The notes below the pieces were generated by a model. The model ran no database searches. It worked only from the letters and a program-made list of their open reading frames with translations, and was not told the origin of the DNA. Of a stretch of DNA of 32,543 bases, positions 7,967 through 15,999 are shown piece by piece. The DNA comes from Holophagales bacterium UBA5704 (GTDB taxonomy: Bacteria; Acidobacteriota; Thermoanaerobaculia; Multivoradales; UBA5704): positions 462-33,004 of the forward strand of contig DIHE01000037.1 of NCBI GenBank assembly GCA_002420005.1, given 5' to 3'. Position 1 is the first letter of the stretch; every line of letters begins with the position of its first letter. The position numbers were made by a program, and so were the translations under genes.

Positions 7967-9382
7967 ATGCAAGAGAGCCATCCGGGCTGGATCGACGACG
8001 CGCAGGCATGGGTGGGAGCCTTGAGCGGCTGGGTGTGGGGCTGGCCGATGCTGATCCTCCTCGTGGGGACCGGGTTCTACCTCACCTTTCTGCTGCGCGG
8101 GCTGCAGTTCACCGAGCTCGGGCACTCGCTCTGGCTCGCCCTGATCAAGCGCAAGGAGGACGGAGCGGGAGACATCTCCCACTTCCAGGCCCTGATGACC
8201 GCCCTCGCCGCCACCGTGGGGACGGGCAACATTGCGGGCGTCGCTGCAGCCATCGCCGTCGGTGGCCCCGGCGCCCTCTTCTGGATGTGGATCACCGGCC
8301 TGGTGGGGATGGCCACCAAATACGCCGAGGCCGTCCTCGGCGTCAAATACCGGGTGGTCGATCCACGCGGCGAAATGGCCGGCGGTCCCATGTACTACCT
8401 CTCTCGCGGCGTCGGCGGCCCGTTCGGCAAATTCCTCGGCACGCTCTTCGCCCTGTTCGCCGCCATCGCCGCCTTCGGCATCGGCAACATGGTGCAATCG
8501 AACTCGGTCGCGGATGCGCTGCGCAGCTCGTTCGGCTTCGATCCGGTCTGGACCGGGATCGTCATCGCCGTGCTCACCGCGGCGGTCATCCTGGGCGGGA
8601 TCAAGTCGATCGGCCGGGTCGCCGAGTTTTTCGTTCCGGTGATGATCCTCTTCTACATCCTCGGCGCCCTGGTGGTGCTGGCGATCAACTGGCGGGGCCT
8701 GCCGGCGATCTTCCTCTACGTCGTCCAGGACGCCTTCCGCCCGGCCGCCGCGGTGGGCGGCTTCGCCGGTGCGACCCTGATGGCGGCGGTTCGCATGGGT
8801 GTCTCCCGCGGCGTCTTCTCGAATGAGTCCGGCCTGGGCACCGGCGGCATCGCCGCCGCCGCCGCCCAGACGAAGCACCCCGTCTCCCAGGCCCTGGTCT
8901 CGATGACCCAGACCTTCATCGACACCATCGTCGTCTGCTCGATGACCGGCTTCGTGATCATCGCCACCGGCTCCTGGACCAAAGTCGACCCCGCCACCGG
9001 CCGCGGCTTCACCGGCTCGCCTCTCACCATCGAAGCGTTCAGCACCGGGCTCCCCGGCGCCTGGGGCGGCGCCATCGTGTCGATCGGCCTCGCCTTGTTC
9101 GCCTACTCGACCATCCTCGGCTGGTCCTACTATGGCGAGCGGGCCATTGAGTACCTGCTGGGGGCAAAGTCGATCCTCCCCTACCGCCTTCTCTTCATCG
9201 TGGCCTCGTTTCTGGGTTGCTGGGTCCTCTCCCATCCAGGAGCCGGCGGTTTCCAGCTCGTCTGGTCCTTCGCCGACGTCATGAACGGGCTCATGGCCTT
9301 CCCCAACCTCGTCGGCCTGCTCCTGCTCTCGGGCATCGTGGCCAAGGAGACCCGGGATTACCTCGCGACGAAGAAGAAATGA
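7967..9382 (+). CDS. AGCS-family amino acid:Na+ symporter
   Basis: A 471-residue integral membrane protein of the alanine/glycine:cation symporter family. Conserved blocks include 'ALAATVGTGNIAGVAAAIAV' (the Na+/substrate-binding region, about 86-105), 'FWMWITGLVGMATKYAEAVL', 'GGPMYYLSRGV', 'GVFSNESGLGTGGIAAAAAQT' and 'LGWSYYGERAIEYLLG'. About ten transmembrane segments are visible. The frame is open far upstream, but the family N-terminus begins at the ATG at 7967, which has a strong AGAGGAG ribosome site 7 nt upstream. It is 47 bp after the ParA gene. The substrate is most likely alanine or glycine (family inference). Confidence 0.92.
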   Translation: MQESHPGWIDDAQAWVGALSGWVWGWPMLILLVGTGFYLTFLLRGLQFTELGHSLWLALIKRKEDGAGDISHFQALMTALAATVGTGNIAGVAAAIAVGGPGALFWMWITGLVGMATKYAEAVLGVKYRVVDPRGEMAGGPMYYLSRGVGGPFGKFLGTLFALFAAIAAFGIGNMVQSNSVADALRSSFGFDPVWTGIVIAVLTAAVILGGIKSIGRVAEFFVPVMILFYILGALVVLAINWRGLPAIFLYVVQDAFRPAAAVGGFAGATLMAAVRMGVSRGVFSNESGLGTGGIAAAAAQTKHPVSQALVSMTQTFIDTIVVCSMTGFVIIATGSWTKVDPATGRGFTGSPLTIEAFSTGLPGAWGGAIVSIGLALFAYSTILGWSYYGERAIEYLLGAKSILPYRLLFIVASFLGCWVLSHPGAGGFQLVWSFADVMNGLMAFPNLVGLLLLSGIVAKETRDYLATKKK

Positions 9383-9460
9383 CCCTGAGAGCCCGTCGCC
9401 CGATGCGTTGTGCCACATCGCGCCGAACGCCAATCCTCCGTCATCTACGCATCTGTTTTG

Positions 9461-9500
9461 CTGAAAACGCCGCCGACTCTCCTTCCTGGCGGCTTTTCAG
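9461..9500 (+). terminator. Hairpin downstream of the symporter gene
   Basis: CTGAAAACGCCGCC (9461-9474) pairs with GGCGGCTTTTCAG (9488-9500) with a single bulged C and a 13-base loop. It starts 78 bp after the symporter stop. There is no T-tract after the stem, so a terminator or mRNA-stabilising 3' end is likely but not certain. Confidence 0.4.
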
Positions 9501-9554
9501 ATCCTGTCGCGAGGCAGACTTCACGGCGCCGGACGAGGATTCGCAGGTGACGGC

Positions 9555-9582
9555 TTGACACCGCCGTGCAGGGGCATAGACT
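9555..9582 (+). promoter_or_regulatory. Sigma70-like promoter of the RRM gene
   Basis: A perfect TTGACA (9555-9560), a 16-bp spacer and TAGACT (9577-9582, 4 of 6). Transcription from about 9589 would give a structured leader of about 195 nt before the RRM start codon. Confidence 0.55.
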
Positions 9583-9785
9583 TTCACCGTGAGCCTCTTT
9601 GTCCAGGGCAGGGGAAGTCGATGCCTGCAAGCCTGAAGAGAGCCGCCCGCCGCGGCCTGCAGGGCGAACGACGCCCGCAGTCGCGATTCATCGTCGGTCG
9701 CTAACCGACCGCATCGACCAACGCCGTCTGACAACACTGCCCCTGTGGGTTGTGGGAATCGGACAAGGCAAGCGAGGAGTCCCAC

Positions 9786-10172
9786 ATGGGCAAGAAGTTG
9801 TACGTCGGAAACCTTCCCTACAGCGTTCGCGACAGCGACCTGGAAGACCTGTTCTCGGCGCACGGTGCCGTGCAGTCCGCACAGGTGATCATCGAGCGCG
9901 ACACCGGCCGCTCCAAGGGGTTCGGCTTCGTCGAGATGAGCAATGACCAGGAGGCGCAGGAAGCGATCTCGGCCCTGAACGGCCGCGACATGGAAGGGCG
10001 GACTCTGACCGTCAATGAGGCGCGGCCCAAGGAAGAGGGCGGCGGCCGTCGGGGCGGCGGTGGCGGTGGTGGATTTGGCGGCGGCGGACGGGGCGGCGGC
10101 TACGGTGGCGGCGGTGGCGGCCGTGGCGGTGGCGGCGGCTACGGTGGCGGCGGCGGCGGCCGCCGGTACTAA
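9786..10172 (+). CDS. Glycine-rich RRM RNA-binding protein
   Basis: A 128-residue protein with one RNA recognition motif and an RGG/glycine-rich tail, like the cold-inducible Rbp proteins of cyanobacteria and many other bacteria. RNP2 is 'LYVGNL' (5-10) and RNP1 is 'KGFGFVEM' (44-51), with both RNP1 aromatics (F46, F48) present for stacking on RNA bases. Residues from about 80 to the end are almost only Gly, Arg and Tyr. The ATG at 9786 is fixed by GAGGAG (9774-9779, 6 nt spacing); an in-frame ATG at 9750 would add 12 residues that fit no family. A strong intrinsic terminator follows, so this is a single-gene transcript with a long leader, an arrangement often seen in cold-regulated genes (inference). 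Confidence 0.93.
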   Translation: MGKKLYVGNLPYSVRDSDLEDLFSAHGAVQSAQVIIERDTGRSKGFGFVEMSNDQEAQEAISALNGRDMEGRTLTVNEARPKEEGGGRRGGGGGGGFGGGGRGGGYGGGGGGRGGGGGYGGGGGGRRY

Positions 10173-10195
10173 AAACCGGATCTCACCCGATCTCG

Positions 10196-10228
10196 AGGCA
10201 GGGCGCCGCAAAGGTGCCCTGCCTTTTT
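10196..10228 (+). terminator. Rho-independent terminator of the RRM gene
   Basis: AGGCAGGGCGCC (10196-10207) pairs with GGTGCCCTGCCT (10213-10224), with one G-T pair and a 5-base loop, followed directly by a T-run. It is the textbook form and the clearest terminator in the window. It ends at the stop codon of the convergent transporter gene. Confidence 0.88.
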
Positions 10229-11124
10229 CATTTGCCGTCCTCTTTCCCCTTCCGCAGAGCCACCGCCGTCCCTACGATCACCAACGCCGCACCGGCCAGC
10301 ACCCGTAGCGTCACCGGCTCGCCGAATGCAAAGTGGCCCACGATCACGGCGACCACCGGGACGGCATAGTTGATCAGCGACATCCGGGTCGCCGAATTGT
10401 GCCTCAGGAGCCAGAAATAGAGGGTGAAGGGAAAGGCCGAGCCGATCAGCGCCAGGTAGAGCAGCGCCCACGTCGCAGGCCCGGTGAAGGTCACCACCCG
10501 GTCGGACTCGGTGAGCCAGGCGATCGGGCCCATGGTGAGACCGCAGAGGAGCATCGGGATGGCCGCGGTCGACAGGGGATGGATGCCACTCCCCCACTTC
10601 TTCACCGCCACGCTGCCGATCGCCGAACAGAGCGGGCACAGCAGCAGAACCGCGGCCGCGAAGGCGACTTCCGGCCCCATCAGGGTGCGGAAGTCCTCCG
10701 AGAAAATCACGGCGACCCCGGCAAAGCCGATCAGGATCCCCAGCCCGCCCCTCCAGGTCAACCTCTCCTCCGGCAGCACGAAATGGGCGAGGAGCGCCAC
10801 GAAGAGTGGAAACGTCGCGAAAAGGACCGCCGCAAGCCCCGACGGGACCCACTGCTCCGCCCAGTACAGGATGCTGTAGGAGATACAGAAGGTGAAGACG
10901 GCGTTGCAGAGCCAGAGCAGCCGCTCCCGCCGGGTGGCGCCGAGACGCACCCGGAAGACCGGTACCAGGGCCAGGAGGGCGCCGCCCGCGATCGTAAACC
11001 GCAGGGCGACCCCGGTGAGCGGAGGGATTCCCTGGAGGCCGATGCGGATCGCCGCCCAGGTGGTGCCCCAGATGCCCACCAAGGCGGCAATCGACGCCCA
11101 CGTCAACAGCCGTGACGGCTTCAG
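10228..11124 (-). CDS. DMT-superfamily (EamA) transporter
   Basis: An integral membrane protein of about 298 residues with ten predicted helices in two EamA repeats. Typical features are 'ALVGIWGTTWAAIRIGLQGIPP' in the first helix, 'LPEERLTWRGGLGILIGFAG' at the end of the first repeat, and 'LGATRRERLLW'. Family members export amino acids or other metabolites; the substrate is unknown. The start is uncertain. The open frame runs back into asnS, but no ATG or GTG sits near the expected N-terminus. A CTG at 11124 follows the asnS stop by 8 nt and has GAGG 5 nt upstream, giving 'LKPSRLLTWASIAALVG'. A TTG at 11106 is the alternative, without a ribosome site. It is second in an operon with asnS. 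Confidence 0.85.
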   Translation of the reverse strand: MKPSRLLTWASIAALVGIWGTTWAAIRIGLQGIPPLTGVALRFTIAGGALLALVPVFRVRLGATRRERLLWLCNAVFTFCISYSILYWAEQWVPSGLAAVLFATFPLFVALLAHFVLPEERLTWRGGLGILIGFAGVAVIFSEDFRTLMGPEVAFAAAVLLLCPLCSAIGSVAVKKWGSGIHPLSTAAIPMLLCGLTMGPIAWLTESDRVVTFTGPATWALLYLALIGSAFPFTLYFWLLRHNSATRMSLINYAVPVVAVIVGHFAFGEPVTLRVLAGAALVIVGTAVALRKGKEDGK

Positions 11125-11132
11125 CTCTGCCT

Positions 11133-12437
11133 CTACGGATAGATCTTGTAGAGCATGCGTGGATAGGGGATGGTCTCGCGCAAGTGCGACAAGCCGCACA
11201 TCCAGGCGACGAAACGCTCGATGCCCATGCCGAAGCCGCTGTGCGGATAGGCGCCGTACTTGCGGACGTCCAAATACCACTGGAACGCCTCGAGCGGCAG
11301 GTCGTGCTGCCGGATGCGCTGCAGCAGCAGGTCATGGTCATGGATGCGCTGGCTGCCGCCGATGATCTCGCCATATCCCTCGGGAGCCAGCAGGTCGACG
11401 CCGAGGACGACGCGGTCGTCCTCCGGTGCCGGCTGCATGTAGAACGCCTTGAAGGCGGCCGGAAAGCGGGAGACCAGGACCGGCCGGTCGAACTGGCTCG
11501 CCAGGATCGTCTCCTCGTCGCCGCCGAAGTCGTCACCCCACACGATGGGATTGCCCGCCTTGTTGAGCCGCTCCACCGCCTCGGTGTAGGTGATGCGCGG
11601 GAAGGGGGGCACGATCGCCTCCAGCTTGCTCTGGTCGCGCTCCAGGACCTTGAGCTCCGGCTGGCAGCGTTCGAGCACGCGGCGCACCAGATAGGCGACG
11701 AACTCCTCGGTCAGGTCGCAGAGCCCGTCGAACTCCAGGAAGGGGATCTCGGGCTCCACCATCCAGAACTCCATCAGGTGGCGCCGGGTCTTGGACTTCT
11801 CCGCCCGGAAGGTGGGGCCGAAGCAGTACACCTTGCCGAGCGCCGCCGCCGCCGGCTCCAGGTACAGCTGGCCGGACTGGCTGAGATACGCCTTGTCGCC
11901 GAAGTAGTCGGTCTCGAAGAGGTTCGAAGTCCCCTCGCAGGCCGCGGGGGTGAGGATGGGCGAGTCGATCAGGGTGAAGTCGCGCTCGTAGAAGAAGTCG
12001 CGGATGGCCTGCTCGACCTCGCTGCGCACGCGCAGGGCCGACCGCTGCCGGCTGGAGCGCAGCCACAGGTGGCGGTGCTCCATGAGGAAGGCGGTGCCGT
12101 GCTCCTTGGGGGTGATCGGGAAGTCCTGGGTGAGATGGAGGATCTCGAACCCCGCAAGCTGGATCTCGACGCCGCTCGGGGAGCGCTTCTCCTCCTTGAC
12201 CGTGCCGGTCAGGCGGATCGTCGACTCCTGGGTGACTTTTTCGATGTCCGCCCAAGCCTCGTCGGAGACGTCCTTGCGGCCGGCCACGGCCTGCACGGTG
12301 CCGCCGCCACAGCGGACCTGGAGGAAGGCGATCTTGCCACTCGAGCGCTTGTTGTCCAGCCAGCCCGAGAGAATGACCTGGTTGCCGATGTTCCGCGACA
12401 GCTCGCGGACGGATGAGACATGTATCGGGTCGCTCAT
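11133..12437 (-). CDS. asnS: Asparaginyl-tRNA synthetase
   Basis: A 434-residue class IIb aminoacyl-tRNA synthetase that charges tRNA-Asn. The N-terminal OB fold for anticodon binding spans about 8-110 ('GNQVILSGWLDNKRSSGKIA'). The catalytic core has 'LSQSGQLYLE', motif 2 'PTFRAEKSKTRRHLMEFWMV' and motif 3 'GFGMGIERFVAWMCGL'. The closing 'HLRETIPYPRM' is characteristic of AsnRS; AspRS has a DxIAFPK-type ending. The start is the ATG at 12437, where family similarity begins; an open extension to 12680 has no similarity. It lacks a ribosome site but follows a TAGAAT -10 by 10 nt, so the mRNA may be almost leaderless. A dedicated AsnRS implies direct Asn-tRNA charging. Confidence 0.95.
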   Translation of the reverse strand: MSDPIHVSSVRELSRNIGNQVILSGWLDNKRSSGKIAFLQVRCGGGTVQAVAGRKDVSDEAWADIEKVTQESTIRLTGTVKEEKRSPSGVEIQLAGFEILHLTQDFPITPKEHGTAFLMEHRHLWLRSSRQRSALRVRSEVEQAIRDFFYERDFTLIDSPILTPAACEGTSNLFETDYFGDKAYLSQSGQLYLEPAAAALGKVYCFGPTFRAEKSKTRRHLMEFWMVEPEIPFLEFDGLCDLTEEFVAYLVRRVLERCQPELKVLERDQSKLEAIVPPFPRITYTEAVERLNKAGNPIVWGDDFGGDEETILASQFDRPVLVSRFPAAFKAFYMQPAPEDDRVVLGVDLLAPEGYGEIIGGSQRIHDHDLLLQRIRQHDLPLEAFQWYLDVRKYGAYPHSGFGMGIERFVAWMCGLSHLRETIPYPRMLYKIYP

Positions 12438-12447
12438 AAGAGCGGAG

Positions 12448-12453
12448 ATTCTA
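12448..12453 (-). promoter_or_regulatory. -10 element of asnS
   Basis: TAGAAT on the minus strand, 5 of 6 matches to TATAAT, 10 nt before the asnS ATG. The -35 is weak (CGGACG with a 16-bp spacer). Its nearness to the start codon and the lack of a ribosome site suggest a near-leaderless transcript. Confidence 0.4.
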
Positions 12454-12463
12454 CACCACCGGC

Positions 12464-12486
12464 CCGGAGCGTCCGCGACGCCCCGG
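12464..12486. terminator. Hairpin between the crystallin gene and asnS
   Basis: A 10-bp stem (12464-12473 with 12477-12486, one G-T pair) closes a 3-base loop. It lies about 50 bp after the crystallin stop and upstream of the asnS -10, so it is well placed to end the crystallin transcript. No T-tract follows. Confidence 0.4.
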
Positions 12487-12535
12487 GGGTCGTGCCTGCG
12501 AGGTGGCCTGAGAGGCCTCTTCAGTCCGGCCCTCC

Positions 12536-12811
12536 TCAAAGGGGCCGAAGCGACGAGATGGAGTCGTGCGTGCCGCCCCAGAACTGCGGGTTCGGGTAGG
12601 CATCGGTCCCGGCGGCGCCGCCTGTCTGGCTCACATCCCAGGAGGTTCCCGAGAAGTTCTTGTCCTTGAAGAGGCGCCAACTCCCCTCGGTCGCGACGAG
12701 CGAAGAGATGACATCGCCGAAGCCGACGTCCTCGAGGTTCGCCACGGCGTCGGTGAAGGTCTTCGACGTGCCGGACATGTTGGAGTCTTTGAACACCGTG
12801 ATCTTGGCCAT
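12536..12811 (-). CDS. Single-domain beta/gamma-crystallin protein
   Basis: A 91-residue protein made of one beta/gamma-crystallin domain. Two Greek-key motifs are visible: 'ITVFKDSNMSG' (4-14) and 'WRLFKDKNFSG' (45-55). Each has its Ca2+-clamp sequence of the (N/D)(N/D)xx(S/T)S type: GDVISS (32-37) and HDSISS (82-87). The paired clamps suggest that it binds two Ca2+ ions, as microbial crystallins do. There is no signal peptide. The ATG at 12811 has AAGGAGA with 7 nt spacing; the frame is open further upstream but without similarity. It has its own sigma54-like promoter. By analogy with Protein S and related proteins, it may act in stress, dormancy or cell-surface protection (inference). Confidence 0.9.
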   Translation of the reverse strand: MAKITVFKDSNMSGTSKTFTDAVANLEDVGFGDVISSLVATEGSWRLFKDKNFSGTSWDVSQTGGAAGTDAYPNPQFWGGTHDSISSLRPL

Positions 12812-12882
12812 GGGAATTCTCCTTGGTCGTAGCGACCGGTTGGCGGGCCCGCTTGCGGGGCGCGCTGTCTGACCCTGGAGAT

Positions 12883-12898
12883 TGCAGCCTCCGTGCCA
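12883..12898 (-). promoter_or_regulatory. Sigma54-type (-24/-12) promoter of the crystallin gene
   Basis: On the minus strand TGGCACG, 4 bases, then CTGCA. The invariant GG and GC are separated by exactly 10 bases, and only the first T of the -12 TTGCA differs from consensus. The predicted start near 12872 leaves a 60-nt leader that ends with AAGGAGA and the ATG at 12811. The leader carries a CCCGC/GCGGG hairpin (12848-12859). Confidence 0.6.
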
Positions 12899-12923
12899 GG
12901 CGGGCTCCCTCGAAGCCACCCTC

Positions 12924-12957
12924 AAAAACGCCGGGTGCGGCACGTCGAAGACGTGCC
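12924..12957 (-). terminator. Intrinsic terminator of the mutL-rnc operon
   Basis: On the minus strand an 8-bp stem (GGCACGTC with GACGTGCC, 12939-12957) is followed after a short GC-rich segment by five Ts (12924-12928). An outer CGCCGG/CCGGCG pairing can bring the stem right up to the T-run. It lies 15 bp after the stop of the small membrane protein and before the sigma54 promoter of the next gene. Confidence 0.6.
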
Positions 12958-12972
12958 GGCGACGTGTCGCAC

Positions 12973-13254
12973 CTATCCCCACCGGACGGAGCGCAAGACC
13001 GCCATCGCCAAGAGGTCCATCCCGACAGCCAGCAGCCACGACACCAGCACCGCCGCCTTGGCGGGCCGGGTTGCGCTCGGGCCTCTCAGGACGAAGAAGA
13101 GCCCGGCCCCTCCCAAGAGGACCGTCATGGCACCAAGCACCAACACGGCCATGGCGAAGACGTAGGGATCGCCCGCATACGTGGCGGCGAGAACGCCCGC
13201 GAGCAGGATCGGCCAAGCGACGTAGGTCCGGGGTTCCGACAGGAGTCGTTTCAT
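12973..13254 (-). CDS. Small membrane protein, unknown function
   Basis: A 93-residue hydrophobic protein that I do not recognise. Three likely membrane helices are visible: about 11-28 ('YVAWPILLAGVLAATYAG'), 32-58 (a long Val/Leu/Gly stretch) and 66-88 ('AAVLVSWLLAVGMDLLAMAV'). The N-terminus is basic (MKRLLSEPR). The ATG at 13254 has a GGGGGC ribosome site. An ATG at 13272, overlapping the rnc stop as ATGA, would add six residues. The tight spacing makes it the third gene of the mutL-rnc operon, and a terminator follows. A frame this hydrophobic is unlikely to arise by chance here, but the gene has no family assignment. Confidence 0.65.
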   Translation of the reverse strand: MKRLLSEPRTYVAWPILLAGVLAATYAGDPYVFAMAVLVLGAMTVLLGGAGLFFVLRGPSATRPAKAAVLVSWLLAVGMDLLAMAVLRSVRWG

Positions 13255-13268
13255 CCGTGCCCCCGGTG

Positions 13269-14000
13269 TCATTCCCTGGCGAGGAGCCCCGCCAGCGCCT
13301 CGGTGGCGGCCTTCTGCTCCGCCATCTTCTTGCTCGGTCCCTCGCCGCGGCCGGCGAGCTCGCCGGCGATCCAGCATTCGATCGAGAAGACCTTGTTGTG
13401 ATCCGGCCCGGCGGCGCCGGTCAGGCGGTACTCGGGGAGGTCCCGGCCGAGCGCCTGGGTCATCTCCTGGAGCTGCGTCTTGGCATCCGCCGCGAGGAGC
13501 TGCACCGGCTCGACCGCCGCGTCGACGAGCATCGGCACGATGACCGCCCGCACCGCCTCCAGACCGGCGTCGAGGTAGACGGCTCCGAACACCGCCTCCA
13601 TCGAGTCCGCCAGGAGCGACGCCTTGGTGCGTCCGCCGGAGCGGTCCTCGCCGATGCCGATGCGCAGCGTGGCGCCGAGCCCGATCGTCTCGGCGTGGCG
13701 CGCCAGGGTGGGCCGGCTGACGAGTTGGGCCTTGCGCTTGGAGAGCTCCCCTTCCGGCAGCTCGGGATGCGTCTGGTAGAGCCACTCCGCGGCGATCATC
13801 CCGAGCACGGCGTCGCCAAGGAACTCCAGGCGTTCGTAATGCTCGGGGCTCCCCTGCTCGTTGGCCCACGAGCGGTGGGTCACCGCCAGCTCGAGAAGAT
13901 CGGCGCGCTTGAACCGGTGCCCCAGGTTCTTCTCCACGTCTGTTGCAGGTCGGCGGCCGAAGATCATCGCAGGGAGGCTATCACCAGTCCCACCGGTCAC
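13269..14000 (-). CDS. rnc: Ribonuclease III
   Basis: A 243-residue double-strand-specific endoribonuclease that processes rRNA precursors and structured mRNAs. The RNase III signature 'ERLEFLGDAVLG' spans 57-68. The catalytic acids are all present: E57, E60, D64, D132 and E135 (equivalent to E38, E41, D45, D114 and E117 of E. coli). A dsRNA-binding domain occupies about 165-241 ('DAKTQLQEMTQAL' to 'KKMAEQKAATEALAGLL'). The GTG at 14000 lies 9 bp after the mutL stop with AGGGAGG just upstream. An ATG at 13967 is an alternative with no ribosome site. It is the middle gene of the mutL operon. Confidence 0.95.
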   Translation of the reverse strand: MTGGTGDSLPAMIFGRRPATDVEKNLGHRFKRADLLELAVTHRSWANEQGSPEHYERLEFLGDAVLGMIAAEWLYQTHPELPEGELSKRKAQLVSRPTLARHAETIGLGATLRIGIGEDRSGGRTKASLLADSMEAVFGAVYLDAGLEAVRAVIVPMLVDAAVEPVQLLAADAKTQLQEMTQALGRDLPEYRLTGAAGPDHNKVFSIECWIAGELAGRGEGPSKKMAEQKAATEALAGLLARE

Positions 14001-14009
14001 CCGCCTCCC

Positions 14010-15824
<1,815 letters not shown>

Positions 15825-15835
15825 CGTATGACGAA

Positions 15836-15893
15836 AGTATACGGAGTCATTCAGGGTCCGTCAAAGATAACGTCTCAAGACGACTTCAGAGAC
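15836..15893 (-). promoter_or_regulatory. mutL promoter with conserved upstream inverted repeat (copy 1)
   Basis: On the minus strand TTGACG (15859-15864), a 17-bp spacer and TATACT (15836-15841) lie 11 nt before the mutL ATG. Upstream of the -35 is an inverted repeat: outer arms GTCTC (15872-15876) and GAGAC (15889-15893), inner arms AAG (15877-15879) and CTT (15884-15886). The same block precedes the Uma2 gene at 22057-22118; 22 bases (15855-15876) are identical in the two. Confidence 0.65.
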
Positions 15894-15943
15894 CCTGTCT
15901 CCATCCGTGAGCATGCGCGGCGCTCTCGGACCGTTGGACCGGC

Positions 15944-15970
15944 TTGTCGACTCACAGGGAGAGGTACAAT
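15944..15970 (+). promoter_or_regulatory. Possible promoter of the DUF3857 pair
   Basis: TTGTCG (15944-15949) and TACAAT (15965-15970, 5 of 6) with a short 15-bp spacer. Transcription near 15977 gives a normal leader with AAGGAGG before the ATG at 16000. The -10 is convincing and the -35 is not. Confidence 0.4.
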
Positions 15971-15999
15971 ACCGAAGCCGTCTCCCCAAGGAGGTCTCG

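Larger units (their letters stand above)
9383..9785. other. 403-bp intergenic region, no credible gene
   Basis: This is the gap between the symporter and the RRM gene. I see no ORF with a family signature or ribosome site. It contains the hairpin at 9461-9500, a good promoter at 9555-9582, and a leader of about 195 nt with two compact hairpins: CTGC(A)GGGCG/CGCCCGCAG (9657-9680, one bulged A) and CGGTCG/CGACCG with a 5-base loop (9695-9711). Confidence 0.6.

Noticed and set aside
6252..9433. Long open frames on the minus strand (6252-7835 and 7934-9433)
   Set aside because: They lie antisense to clear genes (ACT, methyltransferase, ParA, symporter), have low-complexity Gly/Arg/Asp composition and no family motif. 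Such frames are common in GC-rich DNA.
9445..9630. Small minus-strand ORF of 61 codons in the intergenic region
   Set aside because: No ribosome site, no similarity, and it overlaps a strong promoter and a hairpin on the other strand.
10040..10166. GGC-rich repetitive stretch as a CRISPR or satellite repeat
   Set aside because: It encodes the in-frame Gly/Arg/Tyr tail of the RRM protein; there are no regular spacers.
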